A stretch of DNA of 64,000 nucleotides from Alphaproteobacteria bacterium (GCA_021775915.1 JAJFGW010000035.1:17911-81910), one strand, 5' to 3'. Shown: positions 17,477 to 27,314, counted from the first letter of the stretch. Notes: generated from the letters alone by a model not told the origin. Made by a program: numbers and translations.

Positions 17477-18769
17477 TCAAGCTGCCTTTTTCTTTTCCGG
17501 TTCTTCTGTTTTTTCTACCGGCTCAGAAGCAGGCTGGCTCTTATCTTCCACATAATCCACATTATGCCCGAAGAACCACTCATACCCCTTGAGCATATAG
17601 TGCCAATACATAAGCGGCAGGCCTGTCACTTTCACCCACCAATAGACAGCAAGCTCCCTGTTTGGTGTAAGCGGCAATGTCGGCGTTACTTTACCGCCAT
17701 AAATAAACTCAGCCAGCAATACCTTGCCGTAGGACGTAGTAAGCGGGCAGGACGCGTAACCGTCATAACCTTCCTCCAGAGCTTTCCCTGCGATCATATT
17801 GAGGATATTGCGCACAACAACCGGGCTTTGTTTTCTAATGGCCGCCGCGGTCTTTGAGTTAGGCGTAGAACAAACATCACCGAGGCTGAATATATTGGCG
17901 TATTTTGTATGTTGCAGGCTGTTCTTATCAACACTAATCCAGCCGCCTTCACCGGCAAGCGGGCTATCCTTGATAAAGTCCGGCGCGCCTTGCGGCGGCG
18001 TAACGTGTAGCATGTCATAGTCAAGAACTTGTCTTTTGCCTTCTGAATCCTCAAATGTCGCTTTTTTCGCAGCGCCATTAATGGACACCAGATTTGTCTG
18101 GTAATGCGTATTGATACCATAGCGGCTCATAACTTTTTCGAGCGCCCTTGCAAAGTAAGGTACGCCGAAAATAGCCGGAGCCTGTGTCAAAAAGTGTAGA
18201 TCACAATCCCCTGCTCGGCCTTTCTTGCGCAAATAGTCAGCAGCAAGATAAGCAATTTTCTGCGGCGCGCCGGGACATTTAATAGGCATAGGCGGCTGGG
18301 TAAACAGCGCCTGCGACCCTTTTTTAAGGTTTTGAATGCAATCCCACGTGTATTCTACATAGTCCGGTGAATAATTGCTGCAAACACCGTCCTTACCCAA
18401 AGCGTCTTTTAGACCCTCAACCCCGTCCCATTCGAGTGCCAATCCGGGACAAACGACAAGGTAATCATAAGTCACTGTATCACCAGAAGAGAGAACAACG
18501 CTGTTACCTTCGGGGTCAAAAGACTTTGCCGCGTCTTTAATCCAGCTCACACCAGGCGGAATTAATGATTTTTCAGAGCGTTTGGTTTTTTCCAGATTAT
18601 AAGCCCCCGCTCCAACGAGCGTAAAAGCAGGCTGGTAATAGTGATTATCCGCAGGCTCAATAATGGCAACATTCAGATATTTAGCATGCCGCCGTATGGA
18701 TGAAGCCACAGTGATTCCGGCTGTGCCGCCGCCGATGATAACAACTTGATGATGCTTATTCTGTTCCAT
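17477..18769 (-). CDS. sqr: sulfide:quinone oxidoreductase, type II (mitochondrial-like)
   Basis: 430 aa membrane-associated flavoprotein that oxidises sulfide and passes electrons to quinone. The FAD fold starts with VVIIGGGTAGIT (res 9-20). Two redox cysteines are in the expected contexts: KCPGAPQK (Cys165) and YASCPLTTSYGKVLLAEF (Cys341), matching the SQRDL-type (type II) enzymes. A third Cys is in GVCSNY (130). The C-terminal region LYMYWHYMLKGYEWF-like segment provides the amphipathic membrane anchor, followed by a charged tail ending in KKKAA. It stands alone; no persulfide dioxygenase or rhodanese gene is adjacent. Confidence 0.9.
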   Translation of the reverse strand: MEQNKHHQVVIIGGGTAGITVASSIRRHAKYLNVAIIEPADNHYYQPAFTLVGAGAYNLEKTKRSEKSLIPPGVSWIKDAAKSFDPEGNSVVLSSGDTVTYDYLVVCPGLALEWDGVEGLKDALGKDGVCSNYSPDYVEYTWDCIQNLKKGSQALFTQPPMPIKCPGAPQKIAYLAADYLRKKGRAGDCDLHFLTQAPAIFGVPYFARALEKVMSRYGINTHYQTNLVSINGAAKKATFEDSEGKRQVLDYDMLHVTPPQGAPDFIKDSPLAGEGGWISVDKNSLQHTKYANIFSLGDVCSTPNSKTAAAIRKQSPVVVRNILNMIAGKALEEGYDGYASCPLTTSYGKVLLAEFIYGGKVTPTLPLTPNRELAVYWWVKVTGLPLMYWHYMLKGYEWFFGHNVDYVEDKSQPASEPVEKTEEPEKKKAA

Positions 18770-18859
18770 AATTTAATACCTTTGAAAAAATAAAATTAAT
18801 AATCCCAAGTATTTATGAGGCCTAAAATTTAAACAGGCAATAAAAAGGAATTTTTTCCC

Positions 18860-18868
18860 TGTGGATAA
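18860..18868 (+). promoter_or_regulatory. DnaA box (perfect TGTGGATAA)
   Basis: Exact match to the reverse complement of the TTATCCACA consensus, in the AT-rich divergent region between sqr and the DUF4402 gene. One of three exact copies I found, all intergenic. Confidence 0.5.
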
Positions 18869-18934
18869 ACCTTAAAATTTGATGTAAGTTAAGAAATATA
18901 AAATAAAAATTTTGATCAACAGAAGATGATCTAG

Positions 18935-19540
18935 ATGATCCTGCAAGGAAGTAAAAAAGCTGCGGCAACGCTTGTTGCCCTGAGCGCGTTTGTACCTAAT
19001 CTATTTCTCATCGATGAAGTGGATGCCCAAGCGACTGCTCAAGCCCCCATTAGTGTTTCAGCGAGCATTGTAAATCCCTTGGCTGTTACGCCAAGCCTCG
19101 CCTTTTCAATGAACTTTAAAACCTTTGCCATCAGTGGAACAGGGTCCTATGCGATCCAACCGGGCGGCACAGGAACGATTAGCAGCGGCCTTACCCTTAA
19201 CGGTCAATCAGCAGGAACAGCAAAATTTAATGTTCCTCAGAGCGCGGCCTTTACCTTGAGTATCCCCACTTTTAAAGCTGGCAGCTCTATTGTGTTAACC
19301 ATCGCCGGAGGTGGTGTTTCCAGCAAAAAGATGACCGCAAAATCAATTTTATTTGCCGGAAAAACAGGGATGTCAAATGCGACCGGAACATTAAAGGTTG
19401 GTAAGCACTCCTTGCCCAACATGAAAGTTACCAATCCGGGAGATACAGGAAGAGTTGCCGTTGGCGCACGTATATTCTTTGATGCTAATCAGGTCACTGG
19501 AGTCTATACGGGAACATACATAGTACGTATAACCCTCTAG
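18935..19540 (+). CDS. DUF4402 domain surface/secreted protein
   Basis: 201 aa. A signal peptide (~res 1-31, ending near VDAQA) is followed by a beta-rich domain whose C-terminus VGARIFFDANQVTGVYTGTYIVRITL matches the DUF4402 signature (VGGTL...ANQxxGxYTGTFxVTV). The family is found in exported, pilus-like or outer-surface proteins. It is monocistronic, with AT-rich DNA and a DnaA box upstream. The start has only weak ribosome-site support. Function not known. Confidence 0.85.
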   Translation: MILQGSKKAAATLVALSAFVPNLFLIDEVDAQATAQAPISVSASIVNPLAVTPSLAFSMNFKTFAISGTGSYAIQPGGTGTISSGLTLNGQSAGTAKFNVPQSAAFTLSIPTFKAGSSIVLTIAGGGVSSKKMTAKSILFAGKTGMSNATGTLKVGKHSLPNMKVTNPGDTGRVAVGARIFFDANQVTGVYTGTYIVRITL

Positions 19541-19733
19541 AAGCTTTACTGAGACATTACCAAAATTTTGCCCCCGGTCCGTAATGGATCGCGCTATAAC
19601 ACTTTATTCTCGAAGTAACCCCAAGTTACACTTCTGTACATTACATATTAACACACAAGGGTAAGTAAATCATTGTTATTTTAGGAGGCATATTAGAAAT
19701 TCCAGTTTTTTGACCTCCATTGCAGTTCATTTC

Positions 19734-19763
19734 TTGACAGAACGGCTTATCTATGTGTATATC
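19734..19763 (+). promoter_or_regulatory. candidate sigma-70 promoter of rplU-rpmA-obg
   Basis: Perfect -35 TTGACA and -10 TATATC with an 18-bp spacer, 38 bp upstream of the rplU start codon. Confidence 0.6.
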
Positions 19764-19801
19764 TCTCCTTCTTAAATCCGTGTAACATATGGTAGATAAA
19801 G

Positions 19802-20083
19802 ATGTTTGCAGTAATACGTACCGGCGGGAAACAATATAAAGTCGCCAAAGATGATAAAATAAAAGTGGAAAAACTGGACGCCAAAGAAGGCGATTCCGTT
19901 GATATTGATGTTTTGTATGCTGAAGGCGGTAAAAACGCCAAAGTAACAGCGACGATACTTGAGCATAAAAGAGATCCAAAGATCATCGTGTTCAAGAAAA
20001 AACGTCGCCAGAACTATCGCCGGAAAAAAGGTCATAAACAGCACCAGACAGTTCTGCAAATCACTGATATTAAAGCAGCATAA
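19802..20083 (+). CDS. rplU: 50S ribosomal protein L21
   Basis: 93 aa large-subunit protein. [14 protein letters not shown] is the universal L21 N-terminus, and [15 protein letters not shown] is the family signature near residues 60-76. It begins the conserved rplU-rpmA-obg operon, 14 bp before rpmA. Confidence 0.98.
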   Translation: MFAVIRTGGKQYKVAKDDKIKVEKLDAKEGDSVDIDVLYAEGGKNAKVTATILEHKRDPKIIVFKKKRRQNYRRKKGHKQHQTVLQITDIKAA

Positions 20084-20097
20084 GAGGAAATTTAGAG

Positions 20098-20379
20098 ATG
20101 GCACATAAAAAAGCAGGTGGTAGCTCCCGTAATGGTCGTGATTCAGCCGGTCGTCGTCTTGGCGTCAAGGTTTATGGTGGTTCGTATGCCTCAGCCGGAA
20201 ACATCATTGTCCGTCAACGCGGCACAAAATTTCACCCTGGTGTGAATGTAGGTCTTGGTAAAGATCATACGATCTTTGCTCTTATCAATGGTGAAGTGCG
20301 CTTTAGCACAGGCCGTAACGGTCGCCAGGTGGTTAACGTTGACCCAGCCAATGATACTGCTGCACAAGCAGCCGAGTAA
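20098..20379 (+). CDS. rpmA: 50S ribosomal protein L27
   Basis: 93 aa. [16 protein letters not shown] starts directly with the conserved L27 N-terminal tail that reaches the peptidyl-transferase centre; there is no Firmicutes-type cleavable leader. Follows rplU; a terminator hairpin separates it from obg. Confidence 0.98.
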   Translation: MAHKKAGGSSRNGRDSAGRRLGVKVYGGSYASAGNIIVRQRGTKFHPGVNVGLGKDHTIFALINGEVRFSTGRNGRQVVNVDPANDTAAQAAE

Positions 20380-20400
20380 CAAAAAAGCTTAATAATTTTA

Positions 20401-20436
20401 AAAAGGGGGAAGCTTGTCTTTCCCCTTTTGTTTTGG
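20401..20436 (+). terminator. rho-independent terminator/attenuator between rpmA and obg
   Basis: AAAAGGGG pairs with CCCCTTTT (loop of 13 nt), followed by GTTTT. It probably lowers obg expression relative to the two ribosomal proteins, since obg follows within 20 bp without space for a strong separate promoter. Confidence 0.7.
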
Positions 20437-20446
20437 ATAACTGAAA

Positions 20447-21451
20447 ATGAAATTCCTCGATCAGGCAAAAATATATCTTAAAAGCGGTGATGGCGGCCCC
20501 GGCTGCGTTAGTTTTCGGCGTGAAAAATCCATTGAGTTTGGTGGCCCGAACGGTGGCAATGGTGGCAGAGGCGGCGACGTTATATTCATAGCGGTCGAGG
20601 CGCTAAACACCCTTATTGATTTCCGTTACCAGCAACATTTCAAAGCCCAAAGTGGTACGCACGGCATGGGCAAAGATAGAAGCGGCCCCGGCGGCGATGA
20701 TTGCATTATAAAGGTTCCTACCGGCACAGAGATTATTGATGAAGACAAGAAAACGGTGCTCGCCGACCTGACCTCAGAAGGCCAGAAACTAGTTTTTCTA
20801 AAAGGCGGCGACGGTGGTTTTGGTAACGCTCATTACAAAAGCTCAACCAATCAGGCACCGCGTAAGTGCACCCCCGGCTGGCCCGGTGAAGAACGCGCTG
20901 TCTGGTTGCGTTTGAAACTTATCGCCGATGCCGGACTTATCGGGTTGCCTAATGCCGGTAAATCGACCTTTATTTCCGCTGTATCGCGCGCAAAACCTAA
21001 AATTGCCGATTACCCCTTCACCACCCTGCACCCTAATTTGGGCATCGTTAAGATTGGTGATTATGATTTCGTTATGGCCGACATTCCCGGTCTAATTGCC
21101 GGAGCGCATCAAGGCAAAGGACTTGGTGACCGCTTTCTCGGCCATGTTGAGCGCACTTCTGTCCTGCTCCACATCATAGACATCACTCAGGATGACCCTG
21201 CCGAAGCCTATAAAACTATCCGCAAGGAACTGGAAGAATACGGCCACGGCCTCGCTAACAAGCCGGAGATCATCGCCCTGAACAAATGCGATGCGCTGGG
21301 CGCTGAGCTAGCCGAAGACCAAGCCCAAACCCTGCAAAAAGCCATTGGCAAAGAAGTCATTCAAATATCAGCCGTTTCGGGCGAAGGCACTGAAACAGCG
21401 CTATACGCCATGGCTGAAGCTATTAAAACGGCCAAAAGCGGTATTTCTTGA
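20447..21451 (+). CDS. obg: Obg/CgtA GTPase
   Basis: 334 aa essential GTPase in 50S maturation and stress control. The N-terminal glycine-rich Obg fold ([14 protein letters not shown]) is followed by the G domain with G1 GLPNAGKST (~res 165), G3 [10 protein letters not shown] and G4 NKCD. There is no long C-terminal OCT extension, as in many alphaproteobacteria. It lies in the rplU-rpmA-obg order, downstream of the hairpin at 20401. Confidence 0.97.
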   Translation: MKFLDQAKIYLKSGDGGPGCVSFRREKSIEFGGPNGGNGGRGGDVIFIAVEALNTLIDFRYQQHFKAQSGTHGMGKDRSGPGGDDCIIKVPTGTEIIDEDKKTVLADLTSEGQKLVFLKGGDGGFGNAHYKSSTNQAPRKCTPGWPGEERAVWLRLKLIADAGLIGLPNAGKSTFISAVSRAKPKIADYPFTTLHPNLGIVKIGDYDFVMADIPGLIAGAHQGKGLGDRFLGHVERTSVLLHIIDITQDDPAEAYKTIRKELEEYGHGLANKPEIIALNKCDALGAELAEDQAQTLQKAIGKEVIQISAVSGEGTETALYAMAEAIKTAKSGIS

Positions 21452-21517
21452 CATATAATTAGTTCCTGTCTAACGTACCCAAAGTTCACATAAAATAAAA
21501 TAAACAGGGTTATTAAA

Positions 21518-23011
21518 ATGAAAAAGATTTCCTTCAATTTCAGCAATACAGATACAAAATCTGATGTGCTTGTTTTACCGGTATCAGATAAAGGCAAGCT
21601 GCTTTTCGATGCTGAGCAAAGCTTAACCGACATGGCGCGGCACAACATTGGTTGCGACAGTAAATTTAAAGGCAAAAACGGCCAGACCTTAAGTTTCGCC
21701 GCCCCGGCAGACAGCGGTTACAAAAAAATAGTACTGCTCGGGCTAGGTAAAAAAAATCCGGATCAAGCGGCATTTAAAAAAGCCGGACGACCTTTGTTTA
21801 ATGCCTTGAAAGCCACCGGGTACAAAAGCGCAAATATTGTTGTTGAGCGCGGACAATATGCCGCTGTTTTGGCAGATGCCGTTAATGCCGCCAGCTACAA
21901 GTTTGACAAATACATCACTGATGAGCGTACAAAAGAAACAACGCCAGAGAAGCTTAGTTTTGTTACCGAAGGTGTAAAAGAGGCAAAAGCTACTTTTTCA
22001 AAACTCAACGGAGTCACGCAAGGCGAATTTCTGGCGGCTGATATGGGTAACGAACCCGGCAGTGTCATTTTCCCGGAAAGCGCAGCAGAGCTGATTAAAA
22101 AAGAACTTGGCTCCCTGCCCGGCGTTAAAATTCATGTTATTGATGCCGAAGAAATGAAGGAAGAAAGAATGAATGCCGCTCTGGCTGTTGGTCAGGGAAG
22201 TGTTAACCCGCCCTGCATGGTTGTCATTGAATATGACGGCACGGACGGCAAAACCAAAGACTGGCCACTGGCCTTTGTTGGCAAAGGCGTAACATTTGAT
22301 AGTGGCGGTATTTCTCTCAAACCAGGCGCCGGTATGGAAGAAATGAAAATGGATATGGGCGGCGCGGCTGCTGTCGTTGGTGCTATGCGCGCGCTTGCCG
22401 GACGCAAAGCCAAAACCAAAGTCGTCGCCATTGTTGGTTTTGCCGAAAACATGCCGGACGGTAAAGCGTACCGCCCCGGTGACATCATCGAAACCCGTTC
22501 CGGTAAAACGGTGAATGTAGGCAACACTGACGCAGAAGGCAGGTTGGTTCTGTGCGATGCGCTTGATTACATGCAGGACATATATAAGCCGGGAACTATG
22601 CTGGATTTAGCGACATTAACCGGCGCAGTTCTTGTTAGCCTTTCACACACATTTTCAGGCGTCTTTACCCCAAATAATCAACTTTGGAAAAAGCTGGATA
22701 AATCCGGTCAAAAAAGCGGACAACCCGGCTGGCGCTTACCGTTGCACGCTGACTTTGCCAAAGCTGTTAAAGGTAAAATTTCTGACCTTGAAAATGCCGC
22801 GAGAATGGCAGGCTCCAGCACTGCAGCAGAATTTCTGAAGGCTTTCGTAAAAGCATCAACAAAATGGGCGCATCTGGATATTGCCGGCACTTTTATTCCT
22901 GCTGATGGCATAGCAAAAGGCCACGGCGTACGCTGGCTTGACCGCTTTGTAGCAGATAATTTTGAGAGCAAAGCTCCTGCACCCAAGGCAACGCTCAAAC
23001 CCACAATGTAG
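21518..23011 (+). CDS. pepA: leucyl aminopeptidase (M17)
   Basis: 497 aa cytosolic metallo-aminopeptidase. Metal and catalytic segments are FVGKGVTFDSGGISLKP (~res 255), KMDMGGAAAV and the family signature NTDAEGRLVL (~res 335). The N-terminal macrodomain-like region precedes them. PepA proteins can also bind DNA in some bacteria. Followed by a small unknown gene after 32 bp. Confidence 0.96.
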   Translation: MKKISFNFSNTDTKSDVLVLPVSDKGKLLFDAEQSLTDMARHNIGCDSKFKGKNGQTLSFAAPADSGYKKIVLLGLGKKNPDQAAFKKAGRPLFNALKATGYKSANIVVERGQYAAVLADAVNAASYKFDKYITDERTKETTPEKLSFVTEGVKEAKATFSKLNGVTQGEFLAADMGNEPGSVIFPESAAELIKKELGSLPGVKIHVIDAEEMKEERMNAALAVGQGSVNPPCMVVIEYDGTDGKTKDWPLAFVGKGVTFDSGGISLKPGAGMEEMKMDMGGAAAVVGAMRALAGRKAKTKVVAIVGFAENMPDGKAYRPGDIIETRSGKTVNVGNTDAEGRLVLCDALDYMQDIYKPGTMLDLATLTGAVLVSLSHTFSGVFTPNNQLWKKLDKSGQKSGQPGWRLPLHADFAKAVKGKISDLENAARMAGSSTAAEFLKAFVKASTKWAHLDIAGTFIPADGIAKGHGVRWLDRFVADNFESKAPAPKATLKPTM

Positions 23012-23043
23012 ACAAAAGGCATGTTTTTATATATCTTTTGATT

Positions 23044-23505
23044 ATGGAAGAAAATAAAAAGCCAAAAAATGGATTTCTGGGCAAGGTTTTTGCCTCTGTC
23101 GCTAACCGTGTAAGGCATATCAAAGATGAACTTACCGAAGAGGTCAATGAGCTCCGCGAAGATGGCGCGGACTTCCTCGATAAACACGGCAAAGGCCGCA
23201 TAAAAGTTGGTGCGGCCTCGGCATTTAAAGTCAGCATTGTTAAAATATGGGTTAGTGCCGCTGCCCGGTCCGCCGCAGCCAAAGCCGGAACAGCAGCCGG
23301 AACAGCCCTAAAAGTAGGCGCAGCCACAGCTCCGCTTGCCAAGTTTACAATTCCGATAGCCTTTGTCGGCGGCTTTCTTTTCGGTCCCGCCGTTTCCAAA
23401 AAACTGGCGGGCTGGCTGCGTATCAACAAAGCCAACGACAATGAAAAACCGGAAGAACCAAAGGCAATCGACAAGCCCAATGACCAGCCAAAATTGAATC
23501 CCTAG
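23044..23505 (+). CDS. hypothetical small protein, possibly membrane-associated
   Basis: 153 aa, not recognised. A charged N-terminal helix (VANRVRHIKDELTEEVNEL) is followed by an alanine/glycine-rich stretch (~res 70-110), one moderately hydrophobic segment (FTIPIAFVGGFLFGPAV, ~res 103-120), and a charged proline-rich tail. The ATG at 23044 is preferred over the track's TTG two codons earlier. It is 32 bp behind pepA and converges on a GNAT gene; its TAG stop and that gene's TAG share the palindrome CTAG. Confidence 0.65.
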   Translation: MEENKKPKNGFLGKVFASVANRVRHIKDELTEEVNELREDGADFLDKHGKGRIKVGAASAFKVSIVKIWVSAAARSAAAKAGTAAGTALKVGAATAPLAKFTIPIAFVGGFLFGPAVSKKLAGWLRINKANDNEKPEEPKAIDKPNDQPKLNP

Positions 23506-24068
23506 GGCTGAATCCCTTTATTCCTAAACTTCGCCCAGCTTTCTCTGGTGACCTCCCATTTCTCCACTTCGTTCTCACCGCTGCGATGCTCCAAAGTGCC
23601 GTCGCCTATAAAGCGCGCACCTGTCTTTTCTTTAACCCGGCGAGAACGTGCGTTTGTTTTCGCGTTCACAACAATCATGCTTTCAATGCCGAGCTTGAAA
23701 AAGAGAAAATCCTGTACGCCTGTAATAGCTTCACTCATATAGCCATTACCCCAGAACTCTTCTGCAAGCCAAAAACCGCGATTTCCACCGCTTGCTTTTC
23801 CTTCGGTATATTCAACAAGCCCTACAATTTCATCCGGCTCTCCCTTAATCAGGACACCCCACGTATGGGCTTTCCCTGCCGCCATCTCGGGCAAAGAAAC
23901 ATCACGCAAGAAAGCTTCCGCGCCATCATCCGGATACGGCCACGGAACCACCATGGAAAGATGTTTTATAATATTCCAATTGTTAAAATGCTTTTGTATC
24001 GCCGGAGCATCATCTATGCTAACGGGACGCAAAGTGAGACGGTCTGTTTCAAGTGTTGGCGTTTTCAT
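23502..24068 (-). CDS. GNAT family N-acetyltransferase (RimJ/RimL-like)
   Basis: 188 aa. LETDRLTLRPVSIDDAPAI at the N-terminus and FWLAEEFWGNGYMSEAI / NAKTNARSRRVKEKTGARFIG are typical of the RimJ-type GNAT acetyltransferases that act on protein N-termini or antibiotics. It is divergent from pepN with only 16 bp between the two ATGs, and its own ATG lacks a Shine-Dalgarno. The substrate is not known. Confidence 0.88.
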   Translation of the reverse strand: MKTPTLETDRLTLRPVSIDDAPAIQKHFNNWNIIKHLSMVVPWPYPDDGAEAFLRDVSLPEMAAGKAHTWGVLIKGEPDEIVGLVEYTEGKASGGNRGFWLAEEFWGNGYMSEAITGVQDFLFFKLGIESMIVVNAKTNARSRRVKEKTGARFIGDGTLEHRSGENEVEKWEVTRESWAKFRNKGIQP

Positions 24069-24084
24069 AAGGGGAGTTTACACC

Positions 24085-26655
24085 ATGCGCACAGATACAC
24101 CAAAAACGATTTACCTTAAAGACTACGAAAAGCCCGCTTATCAGGCACATCATGTTGATTTGACCTTCAAGATTTTTGAAGACCGAACAATCGTTCATGC
24201 CACAACGACATTTAAAAAGAACCATGACGGGGCTCTAGTTTTAAATGGTGAGCATCAGGTTTTGAAATCCGTATCCCTTGATGGCAAGCTGCTGGATGAT
24301 GGCAAGGATTATACTGTCGATGACAACTCCCTGACGATCCCTACCTCGGGCTCAGATGAATTTACACTCGATATTGAAACCGAGATTGACCCGGCTGCGA
24401 ACACGCGCCTTGAGGGACTGTATAAATCCGGCGGGAACTGGTGCACACAATGCGAAGCCGAGGGCTTTCGCTCCATTACTTATTATCAAGACCGCCCCGA
24501 TGTCATGGGCACATTCAAGGTACGGCTTGAGGCCGACAAAAAAACCTGCCCCGTGTTGCTGTCCAACGGCAACATGATTGAAGCAGGTGAACTGGATAAT
24601 AATCGCCACTTCACCGTCTGGCACGACCCCTTCCCCAAGCCCTGCTATCTCTTTGCGCTTGTCGCCGGTGATCTTGTGCATATCGAGGATACATTCACCA
24701 CCATGTCCGGACGCGAAGTCATCTTGCGCATTTTCGTCCGCGACGGTGATCAAGACCAGTGCTGGTACGCCATGGAATCCCTCAAACATTCGATGAAATG
24801 GGACGAGGATAAATATGGCCGCGAATATGATCTCGATCTGTTTAATATCGTTGCCGTCAGTGATTTCAATATGGGTGCGATGGAGAATAAATCGCTGAAT
24901 ATCTTTAATACTGCGCTTGTGCTGGCACACTCTGAAACAGCAACAGACGGCGACTTTGAGCGCGTCGAAGGCGTCATCGGCCATGAATATTTCCACAACT
25001 GGACGGGCAACCGTATTACCTGCCGCGACTGGTTCCAGCTTTCCCTGAAAGAAGGGCTAACCGTATTCCGGGACCAAGAGTTCAGCTCCGACATGAACTC
25101 CCGCGAAGTGCAGCGCATTAATGATGTCGCCCTGCTGCGCCGTGTACAATTTGCCGAAGATGATGGCCCTATGGCGCACCCGATCCGGCCTGACAACTAT
25201 ATCGAGATCAATAATTTTTACACTGTCACCGTCTATGAAAAAGGTGCGGAAGTGATCCGGATGCAGCATACCCTGCTCGGCCCTGAAACCTACCGCAAGG
25301 CGACCGACCTTTATTTTGAACGCCATGACGGGCAAGCCGTGACCTGCGAGGATTTTGTCCAGTGCATGAAAGACGGCTCCGGCAAAGATCTGGGACAGTT
25401 CTTCCTATGGTACACGCAAGCCGGAACACCGGAAATTAAAGCCACCGGCAGCTACGATGAAGCGGCGCGCACCTACACGCTGGATTTAACGCAGAATATG
25501 CCGAAACCAATGCATATTCCGGTAAAAGTCGGACTTGTCAGCTCCAATGGTGATGATATGGCCGAAGAACTCCTTGAGCTAAAAGAAGCAAACCAAAGCT
25601 TTACCTTCGAAAATATCCCGTCAAAACCTGTGCCTTCAATCCTGCGCGGGTTTTCTGCGCCGGTAAAACTAACCACAGACCTGACCGAAGACGATTTGCG
25701 CTTCCTGATGGTCAATGACAATGATGGCTTCAACCGCTGGGAAGCAGGACAAACCTACGCCCTGCGTATGATAAACGAGATGCTGGACAAGCAGGAACAA
25801 GGCCAGAACTATGAAATATGGCCTGAGTTTCTCGATAGTTACAGCGCCCTGCTCGATCAAGCTTTTGGTCCTGACACAGATAAAGCACTCCTGTCGCAGT
25901 CACTGTCTTTGCCAGGCATTCCCTTTATCGGGCAATTTAGGAAACATGTTGATCCGCGCGCGATCTATGAAGTCCGCGAAGCCATCCTCGCCGCCATACT
26001 TAAACGCGACCGGGAAAAGCTTACGAGCATCTACAAAGACAACCCCACCGATCTTGAGTTCAAAAGCGACTTCCCTGCCCGCGCGCAGCGCAGCCTGCAA
26101 AACACGATGTTGTACCTTCTTAAAAACCCGGCGCTTGCCAAGACCCAATATGACGGCGCCAACAACATGACTGACCATGTTGCCGCGCTGGTTACTCTAA
26201 CCGACACATCATCTGACGAACGCGAACAGGTTTTTGCCGATTTCTACGAGCGCTTTAAAGATTACCAGCTTGTCATTGATAAATGGTTTTCCCTGCAAGC
26301 CATGGCCGTGCGCCCTGATACTCTGCACGATGTTCGCAGACTTAAAGGCCATGAAGACTTCATCATGAAAAACCCAAACCGCGTGCGGTCACTTTACGGC
26401 GCTTTTGCTATGAGCAACCCGGTCTGCTTCCATGATGAAAGCGGTAGCGGTTATACATTCCTTACCGATGCGGTGATTGAGCTTAATGAGATCAATCCGC
26501 AAATTGCCGCGCGGCTGCTGACCCCCTTGCGGGAATGGAAGCGCTACACCCCGGACAGGCAGGAAAAGATGAAAACTGAGCTACAGCGCATTCTGGATTT
26601 AAAAGACCTGTCACCGAACGTCTTTGAAGTCGTAAGCAAAACACTGGAAAGCTAG
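24085..26655 (+). CDS. pepN: aminopeptidase N (M1)
   Basis: 856 aa zinc aminopeptidase. The exopeptidase motif is MGAMENKSLN (~res 264), and the zinc site HEYFHNWTGNR (HExxH-x18-E) begins near residue 300. The four-domain layout has the C-terminal helical region of the E. coli PepN type. The ATG at 24085 follows AGGGGAG, while the track start lies in the antisense of the GNAT gene. Three bases separate its stop from the YqaJ gene, suggesting co-transcription. Confidence 0.96.
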   Translation: MRTDTPKTIYLKDYEKPAYQAHHVDLTFKIFEDRTIVHATTTFKKNHDGALVLNGEHQVLKSVSLDGKLLDDGKDYTVDDNSLTIPTSGSDEFTLDIETEIDPAANTRLEGLYKSGGNWCTQCEAEGFRSITYYQDRPDVMGTFKVRLEADKKTCPVLLSNGNMIEAGELDNNRHFTVWHDPFPKPCYLFALVAGDLVHIEDTFTTMSGREVILRIFVRDGDQDQCWYAMESLKHSMKWDEDKYGREYDLDLFNIVAVSDFNMGAMENKSLNIFNTALVLAHSETATDGDFERVEGVIGHEYFHNWTGNRITCRDWFQLSLKEGLTVFRDQEFSSDMNSREVQRINDVALLRRVQFAEDDGPMAHPIRPDNYIEINNFYTVTVYEKGAEVIRMQHTLLGPETYRKATDLYFERHDGQAVTCEDFVQCMKDGSGKDLGQFFLWYTQAGTPEIKATGSYDEAARTYTLDLTQNMPKPMHIPVKVGLVSSNGDDMAEELLELKEANQSFTFENIPSKPVPSILRGFSAPVKLTTDLTEDDLRFLMVNDNDGFNRWEAGQTYALRMINEMLDKQEQGQNYEIWPEFLDSYSALLDQAFGPDTDKALLSQSLSLPGIPFIGQFRKHVDPRAIYEVREAILAAILKRDREKLTSIYKDNPTDLEFKSDFPARAQRSLQNTMLYLLKNPALAKTQYDGANNMTDHVAALVTLTDTSSDEREQVFADFYERFKDYQLVIDKWFSLQAMAVRPDTLHDVRRLKGHEDFIMKNPNRVRSLYGAFAMSNPVCFHDESGSGYTFLTDAVIELNEINPQIAARLLTPLREWKRYTPDRQEKMKTELQRILDLKDLSPNVFEVVSKTLES

Positions 26656-26658
26656 CCT

Positions 26659-27264
26659 ATGATGATTACGGCTTCCTGCGAACAGGGAACAACGGAATGG
26701 CAACAGGCGCGGTGCGGCGTTGTTACGGCCTCTAATTTCAAACTTGTCCTGACCAAAGGAAAAGGTAAAACCCGCAAAGCCTATATGATGCGACTCATCG
26801 AGGAAAAAAGGACAGGTCGCCCGACAGAAAGCTACTGGAGCGATGCCATGAAACGTGGAACAGATCTGGAACCCCGCGCCCGCAAGGCTTATGAGACAAC
26901 CACAGGCAACGGTGTCAAAGAAGTCGGTATTAACTTTCTTGATGAAAGACGCCGGGTTGGCGCTTCACCGGACGGACTGATCGACCACGATGGCGGGCTG
27001 GAAATCAAATGCCCGCTCGTGAGCACCCACACCAAATATCTACAAAGCGGCCGCATCCCTGCGCAATATGTGCCGCAGGTGCAGGGCAATTTATGGGTTA
27101 GTGGCCGGGAATGGTGGGATTTTGCAAGCTTTGCCCCGGAAATGCCACCCGAAGAACAAATTGTGATCTACCGCGCCTACCGGGATGAAGACTACATCTC
27201 CCGGCTTAAATCCGAAGTTGAACAGTTTGTCGAAGAGCTGGATCAAATTATCGGTGCAATTTAA
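26659..27264 (+). CDS. YqaJ-like PD-(D/E)XK exonuclease
   Basis: 201 aa nuclease of the YqaJ/lambda-exonuclease superfamily. The N-terminal QGTTEWQQARCGVVTASNF is the family start. The catalytic elements are LEPRARKAYE (~res 75), GASPDGLID (Asp, ~res 99) and LEIKCP (ExK, ~res 111), then PQVQGNLWVSGREWWDF. Such nucleases usually come from phages and pair with a single-strand annealing protein, but no phage genes or recombinase are adjacent. It sits 3 bp behind pepN and ahead of rnhB, so it looks domesticated. Confidence 0.88.
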   Translation: MMITASCEQGTTEWQQARCGVVTASNFKLVLTKGKGKTRKAYMMRLIEEKRTGRPTESYWSDAMKRGTDLEPRARKAYETTTGNGVKEVGINFLDERRRVGASPDGLIDHDGGLEIKCPLVSTHTKYLQSGRIPAQYVPQVQGNLWVSGREWWDFASFAPEMPPEEQIVIYRAYRDEDYISRLKSEVEQFVEELDQIIGAI

Positions 27265-27314
27265 AACGACAATCCTTTCCATTCTTTAACGACTCAGGCA
27301 GACTTGTGTATGTA

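Noticed and set aside
18913-18926. 14-mer GATCAACAGAAGAT shared with 63946
   Set aside because: Roughly fifteen 14-mer pairs are expected by chance in 64 kb; no other similarity around the two sites.
19641-20104. Three minus-strand ORFs (82-112 codons) opposite rplU
   Set aside because: Antisense shadows of the rplU promoter region and coding sequence; no ribosome sites.
26659-27264. YqaJ nuclease as evidence of a prophage
   Set aside because: No integrase, structural, lysis or annealing-protein genes on either side, and tight packing with pepN.
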